64,000 nt of DNA from Streptomyces sp. NRRL S-337 (GTDB lineage Bacteria > Actinomycetota > Actinomycetes > Streptomycetales > Streptomycetaceae): assembly GCF_000720175.1 (NCBI RefSeq), contig NZ_JOIX01000017.1:1-64000 (forward strand), in the 5' to 3' direction. The position numbers and the translations under genes are program-made. This document shows, piece after piece, positions 9,898-18,279 of this stretch. The notes under the pieces are model-generated. The model worked only from the letters and a program-made list of their open reading frames with translations, was not told the origin of the DNA and did not search any database. Numbering within the stretch: the stretch's first letter is position 1; every line of letters starts with the position of its first letter.

Positions 9898-10765
9898 TCA
9901 GGAAGAAAGGTCGCCGAGCCAGGGATCGGAGAAGTCGGCCCAGCCGTCCGAGCCGAGCGCCACTTCCGTGTCATCCGGCAAGGCCGCGTCGAGCGCGGAG
10001 CGCAGCCGGTCGGGATCGAGGTCAGCGCCAGTGAAGGTGAAGTCGTTCCGGCGTTCACCGAGTAGTGGCGCCAGAACCACGAGGCCAGTGTGCGCTGCTG
10101 CGAGGATGCGGCACACCAGGCGTGATCGGCTTCGAGTTGCAACCAGCGGTCCGCTTCGCACAGCTCCAAGTGCCCTGCGGCCCACTGCCAGGTCACTACC
10201 GCCTCGGGCGGGCTGGACAGGCACAGATGGCCTGGCTGCGCAACACGCCCACCATGACGGTGGTCAGTGCCCCCGCGAGCCACTCGGGGGACAGCGGTCA
10301 CCGGGCCCGCCACCGTACCGACGTCACGCCCTGGTCAGCGCCCGGGAGCACACGGGACACGGTCACCCGTTCCAGCCGAGCCCTCCACTCGTCAAATGCG
10401 TTCGGTACGGGTCGCAGGAACGGCACCGGCAGCTCCACCTCTGAGTCCGGCTGTCGCATGCCATTGACGAGTGCGGCAGCGTGGTTGAGGTGGTGTGCCA
10501 AGGCCATCACCCCAGCCGCCCGGCCGTCGGCGGGATACCGCATCGGCGTGGTCAGACCGTCTACAGCTTCCACCCGGCAGGCGGCGATCCCGGTCGGCGT
10601 CAGGGGCGGTGCGGTGTGCGCCGACCCACACGTGGGCTGCCTGGTGGACGCCTCGGATCTCGGCGAGGAAAGCGGCCGGTCGATTCCGGCCAGCACAGGG
10701 GTCGGGGCGTAGTAGTCCCTCAGTGCACTGGCACCGATCCGCGGTTGCCGCAACTCCTTCGGCAC
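9898..10765 (-). pseudogene. Broken CobW_C-type protein, paralogue of the gene at 31685
   Basis: Pieces of one protein appear in changing frames: IGASALRDYYAPTPVLAGID, then AAFLAEIRGVHQAAHVWVG, then EWRARLERVTVSRVLPG, then HLELCEADRWLQLEADHAW, then NDFTFTGADLDPDRLRSALD. Each aligns in order with the intact protein encoded at 31685-32887 (for example IGSSSLGDHYDPASLLVGVD and NEITFTGTHLSEQRIRSALG). At least three frameshifts and a missing N-terminal third rule out function. It lies downstream of the L28-S14 operon and would share its Zur-controlled transcript. Confidence 0.88.
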
Positions 10766-11159
10766 TGCGCTTCCCCTCAGTTGGGATGGGCGATGCGACG
10801 GGGGGCACGGGTGCTGCCCGCAGTCTTCGTGGAAGAGTGCCGTCGTCGGGCATGCCCGCCCTTAGCCACGCGCCGACGAGTTCCGCGTCGGCTTCGGTCG
10901 CGAGGGGGCCCAGCCGGATGACGGGGCCGCTGGGAGCACGGCCCTCCGTACACGGCTGCACGGCGGCATGCACTCCCGCGGCACGGGTGCAACGGAGGAG
11001 GCCGCCCAGGCATCCGGTGGCGACCAGTACGGCGTGCGGGCAGCTGCGAACCGCCTCACGTAGCCGCTCCATCACCTGGTCACTCGTGTCGCCGCGGCAG
11101 TCGGTGCAGGTGACAAGCGTGAACGGGCGACTCGGTTTGCCTGGTGTTGCGAGGTCCAT
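10392..11159 (-). CDS. Ferredoxin-like/metal-binding small domain protein with aberrant tail
   Basis: The first ~120 residues look like a real protein. SRPFTLVTCTDCRGDTSDQV is followed by a second cysteine region, GCLGGLLRC, and a regular alpha/beta pattern ending GTLPRRLRAAP. This CxxC...C....C layout recalls the thioredoxin-fold (2Fe-2S) ferredoxin or DUF1636 metal-binding families. After about residue 125 the frame runs on through the neighbouring CobW_C pseudogene in the wrong frame, so the natural stop was lost in the deletion that also removed the next gene's start. It is about 70 bases downstream of rpsN in the zinc operon. A truncated paralogue lies at 31494. Confidence 0.55.
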   Translation of the reverse strand: MDLATPGKPSRPFTLVTCTDCRGDTSDQVMERLREAVRSCPHAVLVATGCLGGLLRCTRAAGVHAAVQPCTEGRAPSGPVIRLGPLATEADAELVGAWLRAGMPDDGTLPRRLRAAPVPPVASPIPTEGKRSAEGVAATADRCQCTEGLLRPDPCAGRNRPAAFLAEIRGVHQAAHVWVGAHRTAPDADRDRRLPGGSCRRSDHADAVSRRRPGGWGDGLGTPPQPRCRTRQWHATAGLRGGAAGAVPATRTERI

Positions 11160-11230
11160 CGGCGCCCTCCCAAGTTCGACACTGCGGCCCGGACCTTCGC
11201 CCGGGCCGCAGAAGAGTCAACGGCAAGACC

Positions 11231-11536
11231 TCACCAGGAGGACTTGGTCACCCCGGGGAGGAACCCGGCGTGCGCCTGCTCGCGCATGCGCACCCGGGAC
11301 ATACCGAACTTCCGCAGGTGCCCGCGGGGCCGGCCGTCCACGCCGTCCCGGTTGCGCACCCGGGTGGCGCTGGCGTCACGCGGCTGGCGCCGCAACTCGG
11401 CCTGGGCAGCGGCGCGTTCGTCATCGGTCGACGAGGGCCGTCGGATGATCTCCTTCAGCTCGGCGCGCCGGGCGGCGTACCGCTCGACGATCACCTTCCG
11501 CTGCTCGTTCTTCGCGATCTTGCTCTGCTTGGCCAT
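11231..11536 (-). CDS. rpsN: Ribosomal protein S14, zinc-independent type
   Basis: A 101-residue protein starting [20 protein letters not shown] and ending [13 protein letters not shown] ([20 protein letters not shown]) with GVTKSSW. This is the long S14 form without the CxxC...CxxC zinc ribbon of the short 61-residue version. Such C-minus S14 is Zur-repressed in Streptomyces (for example the S. coelicolor SCO3430 locus). Its ATG overlaps the rpmB stop (TGATG), so the two are translationally coupled. Confidence 0.95.
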   Translation of the reverse strand: MAKQSKIAKNEQRKVIVERYAARRAELKEIIRRPSSTDDERAAAQAELRRQPRDASATRVRNRDGVDGRPRGHLRKFGMSRVRMREQAHAGFLPGVTKSSW

Positions 11537-11772
11537 CAGACCTTCACCCCTCGCGCGCGGATACGCGCCACCGCAGCCTCGACGCCGATGGCGTCGACCG
11601 TCTTGATCGCCTTGGTGCTGAGCGTGAGCCGGATGTGACGGCCCTCGCTCGCCAGCCAGTAGCGCTTGCGCTGGATGTTCGGGTCGAACCGGCGCGATGT
11701 ACGGCGGTGCGAGTGGGAGATGGCCTTGCCGAAGCCCGGCTTGGCGCCGGTCAGTTGGCAGTGAGCGGACAT
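11536..11772 (-). CDS. rpmB: Ribosomal protein L28, zinc-independent type
   Basis: A 78-residue L28: [20 protein letters not shown], then [12 protein letters not shown] and a C-terminal IRARGVKV. The zinc-binding version has CxxC at the start (CDVCGKGP in S. coelicolor). Here the second cysteine is Thr and the rest of the set is missing, marking the C-minus paralogue. The ATG at 11772 is chosen because L28 proteins start at this point; the longer frame runs into the operator. It is divergent from rpmG across a shared Zur site. Confidence 0.95.
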   Translation of the reverse strand: MSAHCQLTGAKPGFGKAISHSHRRTSRRFDPNIQRKRYWLASEGRHIRLTLSTKAIKTVDAIGVEAAVARIRARGVKV

Positions 11773-11805
11773 GGTGGTGGTACTACCTCTCGTCGGGGCC
11801 CTTAT

Positions 11806-11826
11806 CGGCAATGGAAACCATTGCCA
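11806..11826. promoter_or_regulatory. Zur operator shared by divergent rpmB-rpsN and rpmG-rpmE-rpsR
   Basis: The inverted repeat GGCAATGGAAACCATTGCC (11807-11825) lies between the L28 and L33 genes, 14 bases before the L33 start. Two overlapping 15-base Zur-like sites (11806-11820 and 11812-11826) again have a 6-base offset. The location close to the start codon would block both promoters when Zur is zinc-loaded. Confidence 0.85.
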
Positions 11827-11839
11827 TATAGTACCTCCC

Positions 11840-12004
11840 ATGGCTCGCAACGAACTACGCCCGGTCATCAAGCTCCGCTCCACCGCGGGGACCGGCTACA
11901 CCTACGTCACCCGCAAGAACCGCAGGAACGACCCCGATCGCCTGGTCCTGCGCAAGTACGACCCCGTCGCCGGCCGGCACGTCGACTTCCGCGAGGAGCG
12001 CTGA
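11840..12004 (+). CDS. rpmG: Ribosomal protein L33, zinc-independent type
   Basis: A 54-residue L33: [32 protein letters not shown] and [14 protein letters not shown]. It has no cysteines, whereas the zinc-binding form has two CxxC pairs. Translation starts at the ATG right after the operator; the upstream in-frame extension overlaps rpmB. It is the first gene of the plus-strand operon rpmG-rpmE-(CobW-like)-rpsR, the same gene order as the S. coelicolor SCO3425-3430 region as I recall it. Confidence 0.95.
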   Translation: MARNELRPVIKLRSTAGTGYTYVTRKNRRNDPDRLVLRKYDPVAGRHVDFREER

Positions 12005-12056
12005 CGCTCCGGTCGGCCCCGTCTCCCCAGCCGAGCTCACAGACAGGAACATCGTT

Positions 12057-12311
12057 ATGAAACCCGGAATCCACCCGGCCTACGGGCCCGTCGTCTTCCG
12101 CGACCGGGCTGCCGACTTCGCTTTCCTCACCCGGTCCACCGCGACCAGCGACAAGACCATCCAGTGGGAGGACGGCAACACCTACCCCGTCATCGACGTG
12201 GAGATCTCCTCGAAGAGCCACCCCTTCTACACGGGCACCGCCCGGGTCCTGGACACGGCCGGCCGCGTCGAGCGCTTCGAGCGGCGGTACGGCCGGCGCG
12301 GGACGGCGTGA
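12057..12311 (+). CDS. rpmE2: Ribosomal protein L31 type B (zinc-independent)
   Basis: An 84-residue protein, [20 protein letters not shown], with the type B signatures [16 protein letters not shown], '[18 protein letters not shown]' and '[11 protein letters not shown]'. Type B L31 lacks the CxxC zinc site of type A and is classically expressed when zinc is low. Its stop overlaps the next gene's start (TGATG), indicating coupling. Confidence 0.96.
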   Translation: MKPGIHPAYGPVVFRDRAADFAFLTRSTATSDKTIQWEDGNTYPVIDVEISSKSHPFYTGTARVLDTAGRVERFERRYGRRGTA

Positions 12312-13462
12312 TGGCGGAGAACAACCTTCCCGTCGTCATCGTCGGCGGACTGCACTCCGAGGCCCGGGAGGAGGTCGTACGGCGGCTGCTGCACTCCGTT
12401 CCCGGCAGTGTCGCGCTGCACCACGACCTCTCGACGGCCGCGGTGGGCACGGTACGGCGCACCGTGCGCGACGCCTCGGGCCCGCTGTCCTCCGGTGAGG
12501 CGCCTCTCGTCAACGACTGCGCGTGCTGCGCTCTGCGCGAGGACCTGGTCCCCGAACTCCAGCGGCTGGCCGACAGCGGTCTGCATCGACTGGCGGTCGT
12601 GGAACTCTGGGATTCCGTCGAGCCCCGTGCGATGGCCGAGTTCATCGCGGCGCACGGCGGCGAATCGCTGACGCTCTCCAACGTCCTGACGGCAGTCGAT
12701 CCGGCACTCGTGCTGCCGTACCTCGCCAATGGCGACGACCTGGCGGAGGCGGGCCTCGCGGCGGCCGCGACGGATCAGCGGACCGTCGGCGACACCTGGG
12801 CGCGCCAGTTGGAGTACGCGCCCGTGCTCGCGCTCGTCGACAGTCCGGAGGCCGACGACGAGGACCGGGCGCTGCTCGCCCAGCTGCATCCGACAGCTCG
12901 CCAGGTGTCTGCCGCGTCCGGAGAGCTGGCGGAGTCCGCCTTCGCCGGCTTCGACGTCGAGACGGCCGCCGCCGCCCAGCACCCGGCCTGCGCGCTACTG
13001 CCGCAGGAAGCGGAGGAGGCCGGAGTGGCCACTCTGGTGTGGCACCGGCGGCGACCCTTCCATCCGGAGCGGCTCTACCATGCGCTGGAAGACCTGGCGT
13101 GTGCGGCGGCCCGCAGCCGCGGCCGCTTCTGGCTCGCCGACCGTCCCGACACCCTGCTGTCCTGGGACTCCGCCGGCGGCGCCCTGTGCGTGGAGAACGC
13201 CGGCCCCTGGCTCGCCTCACTCCCGGACGCCGCCTGGGAGATGGTTCCGGCCATGCGCAGGGCGGCCGCCGCCCTCGACTGGCACCCCGAACACGGCGAC
13301 TGCTGCCAGCACCTGGTCTTCACCGCACCCGGCCTCGACCGCGAGGGCCTGGAGCGGCTGCTCGACTCCTGCCTGCTGACCGAAGCGGAGTTCGCCGGCG
13401 GGCGCGAGGCGTGGAAGCACCTTCCGGCCTCCTTCGACGCACTCCTCGACCCCGTCTCCTGA
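12311..13462 (+). CDS. CobW/COG0523-like protein with degenerate nucleotide site
   Basis: A 383-residue member of the COG0523 family by overall layout. It keeps the CxCC motif ([12 protein letters not shown] near residue 75) and the CobW_C domain ([20 protein letters not shown]...[10 protein letters not shown]). The P-loop region, however, reads [20 protein letters not shown] without the G-K-T/S triad, and NKxD is replaced by LVDSPEAD. It therefore probably cannot bind GTP in the normal way and may be a zinc-binding or adaptor relative of the true GTPases. A homologue sits in the equivalent ribosomal-protein operon of S. coelicolor (SCO3426, from memory). The ATG overlaps the L31 stop. Confidence 0.85.
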   Translation: MAENNLPVVIVGGLHSEAREEVVRRLLHSVPGSVALHHDLSTAAVGTVRRTVRDASGPLSSGEAPLVNDCACCALREDLVPELQRLADSGLHRLAVVELWDSVEPRAMAEFIAAHGGESLTLSNVLTAVDPALVLPYLANGDDLAEAGLAAAATDQRTVGDTWARQLEYAPVLALVDSPEADDEDRALLAQLHPTARQVSAASGELAESAFAGFDVETAAAAQHPACALLPQEAEEAGVATLVWHRRRPFHPERLYHALEDLACAAARSRGRFWLADRPDTLLSWDSAGGALCVENAGPWLASLPDAAWEMVPAMRRAAAALDWHPEHGDCCQHLVFTAPGLDREGLERLLDSCLLTEAEFAGGREAWKHLPASFDALLDPVS

Positions 13463-13533
13463 CCCCCCGTCTCCTGACCTCGCACACAGCACCGAACCCG
13501 CCCACCACCGGCCTACCGAGAAAAGGAATTCCC

Positions 13534-13770
13534 ATGCCTCGCCGCTCCGATCCCCGCAAGCCGCTCAAGGCACGCCCCAACCCGCTGGACCAGGCCGGCA
13601 TCACCTACATCGACTACAAGGACACCGACCTGCTGCGGAAGTTCATCTCCGACCGCGGCAAAATCCGCAGCCGCCGGGTCACCCGGGTCACCGCACAGCA
13701 GCAGCGACAGCTGGCCCGCGCGATCAAGAACGCACGCGAGATGGCTCTGCTCCCGTACGACTCCAAGTAG
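13534..13770 (+). CDS. rpsR: Ribosomal protein S18, zinc-independent type
   Basis: A 78-residue S18: [20 protein letters not shown], then [39 protein letters not shown] and a C-terminal LLPYDSK. The zinc form has a cysteine set near the start; here there are none. It is preceded by an AAAAGGAA ribosome site and is last in the rpmG operon, just before a strong hairpin. Confidence 0.95.
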   Translation: MPRRSDPRKPLKARPNPLDQAGITYIDYKDTDLLRKFISDRGKIRSRRVTRVTAQQQRQLARAIKNAREMALLPYDSK

Positions 13771-13791
13771 TCTCGCCGCGCGCTTCGCGCC

Positions 13792-13839
13792 CTGCCCCGC
13801 ACCGCACGAAACCGGCGAGTTCCGTGCGGTGCGGGGCAG
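13792..13839. terminator. Strong hairpin terminator between rpsR and zur
   Basis: A perfect 17-base stem (CTGCCCCGCACCGCACG and its complement at 13823-13839) with a 14-base loop separates convergent rpsR and the Fur-family gene. It can serve both strands. Confidence 0.85.
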
Positions 13840-13844
13840 TCGCG

Positions 13845-14318
13845 TCAGTCCCCGTGGGAACCCTCCACCGAGGGGCCGCAGTCGGGGCAGATGCCGGTGA
13901 GTTCGACGGTGTGCCGGACGGCGGTGAATCCGCTTGTCCGGGCTACGCCGGCAGCCCATTCCTCCACCGCCACCGCCACCGCGTCCAGCATCACGCTGAC
14001 ACCGCATTCGGCGCAGAGCAGATGGTGCCGGTGGTCGGAGCCGGGACGGTAGCGGAAGAGCCGTTCGCCGTTCATGTCCCGCACGACGTCGGCGCGCCCC
14101 GTTTCGGCGAGGGCGCTGAGCGTGCGGTAGACGGTGGACAGGCCGACCGGCGAGTCGGCAGCCAGCAGCCGGGCGTGCCGAGCCTGGGCGCTGGCGAACC
14201 CCTCCGCCGCCACGGCCTCGATGAAGGCTTCCAGCACAAGGGCACGCTGCTGGGTGAAGCGTCCGAGGTGGGTGACTTCCTGTGTGGCGGTGGCTTGCGG
14301 CCCGGTGCTTGCCGTCAT
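13845..14318 (-). CDS. zur: Fur-family regulator, Zur type (copy 1)
   Basis: A 157-residue Fur-family repressor: winged helix with 'GLSTVYRTLSALAETGRAD', dimerisation half with DHRHHLLCAECG, and a second pair GICPDCG. Two CxxC pairs (structural zinc) plus the H-rich HRHH stretch fit Zur. It is last in the znuA-znuC-znuB-znuB operon, whose first promoter has a textbook Zur box, so it would be autoregulated. The start at 14318 (MTASTGPQ) avoids the long overlap with the permease gene. A second Zur-like gene lies at 21034, so which of them reads which operator is open. Confidence 0.88.
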   Translation of the reverse strand: MTASTGPQATATQEVTHLGRFTQQRALVLEAFIEAVAAEGFASAQARHARLLAADSPVGLSTVYRTLSALAETGRADVVRDMNGERLFRYRPGSDHRHHLLCAECGVSVMLDAVAVAVEEWAAGVARTSGFTAVRHTVELTGICPDCGPSVEGSHGD

Positions 14319-14332
14319 CGTGCCGTCACGCC

Positions 14333-15211
14333 TCACGTTCCGGCTGAGGCGGTACGCCTGCGCAGGCGCCTGTCTGCTGTGGGGCGCCGGATGAGGAAGG
14401 TGGCTGCATAGACGGCGGTGGCGGCGGCCATGATGGCGAAGCTGGGCGGCATCTTCGGTACGGCGTAGGAGGCGGCGAGGCCGGCCCACATCGCCAGGAC
14501 CGCCAGGATCGCCGAGAGGGCAAGTGCCCGGTAAGGGCGGTCGGTCAGCCGGGCGGCAGCTCCGGCCGGCGCCGCCAGCAGGCCGAGCAGCAGCAGCGAG
14601 CCGACTGCTTGGGTGGCCTCGGCGGCGCAGACTCCGGTCACCGCGAGGAAGCCGAAGCCCAGCGTCCGTACGGGCACGCCGCGGGCCGCGGCCACGGCCT
14701 CGTCGAGCGTCGTGAACAGCAGCGGGCGGGCGATGAGCACCATCAGCAGGCAGATTCCGGCGGCGACGAGGGCGGCGGACGACGCCTTCCCGGCCGAGAG
14801 ACCGAAGATCGATCCGAACAGCACGCTGACCCCGGCGGTGCCGTTGGCCGTGCTCCGGGAGGTGGTGTAGAGGGTGATGAAGAACGCGCCCAGGCCCAGG
14901 ACCCAGGAGAACACGCTGCCGATGACGACGTCGTCCGCGCGGGCCTTGCGCCCCAGGGTGCCGAAGAGCAGCGCGATGCCGACGGTGGCGACCAACAGCC
15001 CCGTGCGCAGGTCGTATCCGAAGGCGAGGGCCCCCATCGCTCCGGTGAAGGCGACGTGACTGAGGGCATCGGCGGTGAAGATCTGGGCCCGGAGGACCAG
15101 GAAGTGGCCGACGAGTCCCGAGGCCGCCGCGATGCCGGTGCCGGCGAGCAGGGCGTGTTGGACGAACGGCTGGTCCAGCGGCGCCGAGGCGGAGGACAGG
15201 AGTGCCGTCAT
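14333..15211 (-). CDS. Zinc/manganese ABC transporter permease 2
   Basis: A 292-residue ABC-3 family permease with eight or so membrane helices. Family features include 'HFLVLRAQIFTADALSHVAF' near the start (the conserved F..DALSH cytoplasmic loop) and 'AAARGVPVRTLGFGFLAVTG' in the middle. It would form the channel with permease 1. Its ATG overlaps the stop of permease 1 (ATGA). The Zur gene follows 14 bases later. Confidence 0.9.
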   Translation of the reverse strand: MTALLSSASAPLDQPFVQHALLAGTGIAAASGLVGHFLVLRAQIFTADALSHVAFTGAMGALAFGYDLRTGLLVATVGIALLFGTLGRKARADDVVIGSVFSWVLGLGAFFITLYTTSRSTANGTAGVSVLFGSIFGLSAGKASSAALVAAGICLLMVLIARPLLFTTLDEAVAAARGVPVRTLGFGFLAVTGVCAAEATQAVGSLLLLGLLAAPAGAAARLTDRPYRALALSAILAVLAMWAGLAASYAVPKMPPSFAIMAAATAVYAATFLIRRPTADRRLRRRTASAGT

Positions 15212-16149
15212 GCCGTGGCCTCCTTGTTCAGGAGGGGTGCGGCGGTCCTGCCGAGCCGGGTGTGCAGTGCGCGTCCGGAGCGGGCGAGCAGGTAGCCGGC
15301 GAAGGAGTACGAGGTCACGAAGAAGCCCAAGGGGTAAGGCCAGTAGTAGGCGGTGGTCAGGCCGAGCCAGGTGGCGGCCAGGGCCAGGAGGACGGCGAGG
15401 GTGAGACCGGCGCCGGGGCGGCCGGTCACTGTCTGCGCGGTCGCGGCGGGGATGACCATCAGCGCGAACACCAACAGGGTTCCGGTGATCTGGCCGGCCT
15501 CGGCGGTCGCCGCGCCGAGCAGGACGAGGAAGATGACGGACAGGGCGCGGACCGGCACCCCCCGCGCGGCGGCGACCTGCGGGTCGACGGAGGCGAACAG
15601 CAGCGGCCGCCCGATCAGTGCCAGGGCCGCCAGCACCACGGCTCCCACGCCGAGCAGCACGTTCACCTGGGAGGTGGTGATGCCCAGGAAGGTGCCGAAG
15701 AGAATGGTCTGCGGACCTCCCAACAGCCCTTTGTACAGGGCGATGAAGAGGAATCCTGAGGCGAGCAGGAATGCTTGCACGGTACCGGTGAGCGCAGACT
15801 CGTCCGCTCCTCCACTCCCCCCTCCCCCACCGCGCCACCCGATGGCCGCGATGATCACGGCGGCCGCCACGCAGAGGCTGAAGTAGCCGTATACCGCGCT
15901 GAATCCGAGCAGGACGGCTCCGGCCGCGCCGGGGAAGGCCACGGTGGAGACGGTGTGGGCGGCGAAGGTCTGTCGCCGCAGCACCACGAAATAGCCCATG
16001 ACCGCGGACACCACGGCGACGATCGCCCCCGCACGGAAGGCGTTGACCATGAAGGGGAACGACCACATCTCCTGGACGTCCGTGAGCAGGTTCCACGACC
16101 AGACCGGTCCGGCGACGGGTTCAGCCGGCAGCATGGCCGCCTCCGGCAC
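15208..16149 (-). CDS. znuB: Zinc/manganese ABC transporter permease 1
   Basis: A 313-residue ABC-3 permease with 'YFVVLRRQTFAAHTVSTVAF' (the family's conserved loop, here with S-T-V in place of SH) and 'VAAARGVPVRALSVIFLVLL'. A glycine-rich insert (GWRGGGGGSGGADES) lies in a loop near residue 105. Most znu systems use one permease as a homodimer; this operon encodes two different ones, implying a heterodimer. The start overlaps the ATPase gene by 29 bases; an internal Met at residue 6 is an alternative. Confidence 0.88.
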   Translation of the reverse strand: MPEAAMLPAEPVAGPVWSWNLLTDVQEMWSFPFMVNAFRAGAIVAVVSAVMGYFVVLRRQTFAAHTVSTVAFPGAAGAVLLGFSAVYGYFSLCVAAAVIIAAIGWRGGGGGSGGADESALTGTVQAFLLASGFLFIALYKGLLGGPQTILFGTFLGITTSQVNVLLGVGAVVLAALALIGRPLLFASVDPQVAAARGVPVRALSVIFLVLLGAATAEAGQITGTLLVFALMVIPAATAQTVTGRPGAGLTLAVLLALAATWLGLTTAYYWPYPLGFFVTSYSFAGYLLARSGRALHTRLGRTAAPLLNKEATA

Positions 16150-17065
16150 AGGGAGCGGAGGTGTGCCGGTCGGTGTGCCGCGCGGGTGCTTCCGGCTGGC
16201 CGACGACGGCCAGCCGCCCGTCGGACGTCCGCAGCACCTCGACCGGCGTGCCGTACAGCCTGGTCAGTGTGGAGGAGGTGATGACCTCCTCCGGTGTGCC
16301 GCTCGCCGCCCCGCCTTCGGCGAGGTACACCACCTGGTCGAGGTGCGGCAGGATCGGGTTGACGTCGTGCGCGACCATGACGACCGTGACGTTCTCCTGA
16401 TGGCAGATCTGGCTGATCAGTGCCGTGACCGCGCTCTGGTGGGGCAAATCGAGGCTGTCCGACGGCTCGTCCAGCAGGAGTAGTTGGGGCCTGCGGACCA
16501 GGGCCTGGGCGATCAGCAGCCGCTGCTGCTCACCCCCGGAGCAGTTGCCGATGGGCCGGTGCGCGTACGCCGACGCCCCGACCAGTTCGATGACCTCCTC
16601 GACGCGCTGACGGGCCGCCCGCCTCCGGGCACCGGACGGCCACAGGGGTACGCCCCAGCGGTCGCCGTCCAGCCCCAGCCGCACCACGTCGACACCGCGG
16701 ATCCGCATCGACGCGTCGAAGCTGCGGCGTTGAGGCAGGTAGCCGATGCGGTGGTTGGCCTGTCCGGGTCGGGCGCCGAGCACGCGGACTTCGCCCTCCG
16801 CTGCGGGCAGTGCCCCGAGCAGCACTTTGACCATGGTGGACTTGCCGACCCCGTTGGGGCCGAGGACGGCGACGAACTTGCCTGCCCCGATGCGAAGGTC
16901 CACCCCGGACCACAGCGTACGGCCGGCCACGCGTACGGCCGCGCCGCGCAGTGCGAGCACGGGGACGTCGTCGGGTGCCGGCGTTGCGAGGGGTTCGGCG
17001 CCTGGTCGGGGCGGCGGAACGGTGTGTCCAGCCGCTTCGCGGGCCTTCGCGATCGGATGCAGCAT
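16121..17065 (-). CDS. znuC: Zinc/manganese ABC transporter ATPase
   Basis: A 314-residue ATPase with Walker A GPNGVGKST, a signature CSGGEQQRLL (Cys in place of the usual Leu), Walker B LLLLDEPSDSLD and the switch His in 'VVMVAHDVN'. An extended, low-complexity N-terminus of about 35 residues precedes the domain, and a tail 'HTDRHTSAPCAGGGH' rich in His and Cys could touch metal. It sits between the binding protein (17 bases away) and the permeases in one operon. Confidence 0.92.
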   Translation of the reverse strand: MLHPIAKAREAAGHTVPPPRPGAEPLATPAPDDVPVLALRGAAVRVAGRTLWSGVDLRIGAGKFVAVLGPNGVGKSTMVKVLLGALPAAEGEVRVLGARPGQANHRIGYLPQRRSFDASMRIRGVDVVRLGLDGDRWGVPLWPSGARRRAARQRVEEVIELVGASAYAHRPIGNCSGGEQQRLLIAQALVRRPQLLLLDEPSDSLDLPHQSAVTALISQICHQENVTVVMVAHDVNPILPHLDQVVYLAEGGAASGTPEEVITSSTLTRLYGTPVEVLRTSDGRLAVVGQPEAPARHTDRHTSAPCAGGGHAAG

Positions 17066-17082
17066 GGTCGCGCGCTCCCCGC

Positions 17083-18063
17083 TTACTTACCGGTGGCCTT
17101 GGCCAGGGCCCGCTCGATGCCGCGGAGTTGGGCGGTCTGCCACTGCTGGAAGGAGGCGCCTGCGGGCGTGGGGGTCTCGGTGACCGTGGCCACCGGTATG
17201 CCCTGCGCCTCGGCCTCCTTGACTTGTTCCTGCACGTCGGGCGTGGAGTTCTGACTGTTGTAGACGTAGATCTTGATCTGCTTGCTCTTGATCTGGTGGT
17301 CGATGGTGGCCTTGTCCTTGGCCGTGGGGTCGGAGCCCTCGCTCATGGCGTCCAGGAACGAATCGGGGGTCAGCATCTTCAGCCCCAGTCCCTCGGAGAG
17401 AGGAGTGACGATGGACTCGGACGCACCGATCGGCGTGCCCGCGTACTTCGCCTTGATGTCGGACAGCAGCCGGTTGTACGGCGCGAGGGTCCTGGTCTCG
17501 AACGTCTTCTTGCGCTGGTCGAAGTAGGCGGCGTCGGCCGGGGCCAGCTTCTTGTAGTCCGCGGTGATCTTGTCGATCACCTGGTGGACGTCGTGCGGCG
17601 AGTACCAGCGGTGGGGGTTGCCGCCCGGCTTGATGCCGACCAGGTCTTCGACGTTCAGCTCGGTGCGGCTACTACCGGGGTTGGTGGAGAGCAGCTTGTC
17701 GGCCCATGCGTCGTAGCCGATCCCGTTGACGATCACGTAGCGCGCGCCGGAGACGGTCCGGGCGTTGCCAGCGGTCGGTTCGTAGTCGTGTGGGTCGGTG
17801 TGGGGATTGGTGATGATGCTGGTCACCTCGGCGTGGCTGCCGCCGAGCTGGGAGGCGATGCTGCCCCAGAAGTTCTCCGCGGCCACCACCTGGAGCTTCT
17901 TGCCGGAGCCCGAGGAGCCACCGGAGGTGTCGGTGTGGGCGCTTCCGGCAGGCGAGGTTGCACATGCCGCGGCGGTCGCAGCGGTCACTGTGACCGAGGC
18001 GGCCACGAGGGCGAGGCGTACGGATCGCCGGCGGGCGGGACGAAAGGCGGGGGCGGGGGACAT
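17083..18063 (-). CDS. znuA: Zinc ABC transporter substrate-binding lipoprotein
   Basis: A 326-residue cluster A-I (ZnuA/TroA-type) binding protein. A positively charged start, hydrophobic stretch and lipobox-like TAAAC (Cys34) predict a lipoprotein. DPHDYEPT (His92) and NPHRWYSP (His151) are the usual metal-binding histidine motifs. The His-rich loop of Gram-negative ZnuA is absent, as is normal for AztC-like actinobacterial versions. It is the first gene after a perfect Zur operator, so it is expected to be strongly zinc-repressed. Confidence 0.92.
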   Translation of the reverse strand: MSPAPAFRPARRRSVRLALVAASVTVTAATAAACATSPAGSAHTDTSGGSSGSGKKLQVVAAENFWGSIASQLGGSHAEVTSIITNPHTDPHDYEPTAGNARTVSGARYVIVNGIGYDAWADKLLSTNPGSSRTELNVEDLVGIKPGGNPHRWYSPHDVHQVIDKITADYKKLAPADAAYFDQRKKTFETRTLAPYNRLLSDIKAKYAGTPIGASESIVTPLSEGLGLKMLTPDSFLDAMSEGSDPTAKDKATIDHQIKSKQIKIYVYNSQNSTPDVQEQVKEAEAQGIPVATVTETPTPAGASFQQWQTAQLRGIERALAKATGK

Positions 18064-18135
18064 ACAGGGGCTCCTTCGGATGCACCGGGCTCGGGGCGGT
18101 CGCAGCCCGGTGGAGTGGCTAGACCCTCACCTTAG

Positions 18136-18152
18136 ATGAAAATGATTTTCAT
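18136..18152. promoter_or_regulatory. Zur operator of the znu operon
   Basis: ATGAAAATGATTTTCAT is a perfect 8-1-8 palindrome and contains the exact consensus TGAAAATGATTTTCA. It lies 73 bases before the znuA start and about 130 bases after the ferredoxin gene end, so it controls only znuA onward. Confidence 0.93.
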
Positions 18153-18279
18153 TCCAAGGGATGGAGGTGGTCATTACCAACTCTTGAGGCAGCGTCCCGA
18201 CGGCCAGGCATGGCCTCGACTCCGGTGGATGCCGGGCGCAGGTGCTGGAGACGGCGCTGCACACGGCCCGCCCGTCATG

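Noticed and set aside
14333..16096. A 587-codon minus-strand frame that looks like a large fusion ending in a permease.
   Set aside because: Its front is an out-of-frame reading of the first permease gene; only the last 292 codons, from the ATG at 15211, are the real protein.
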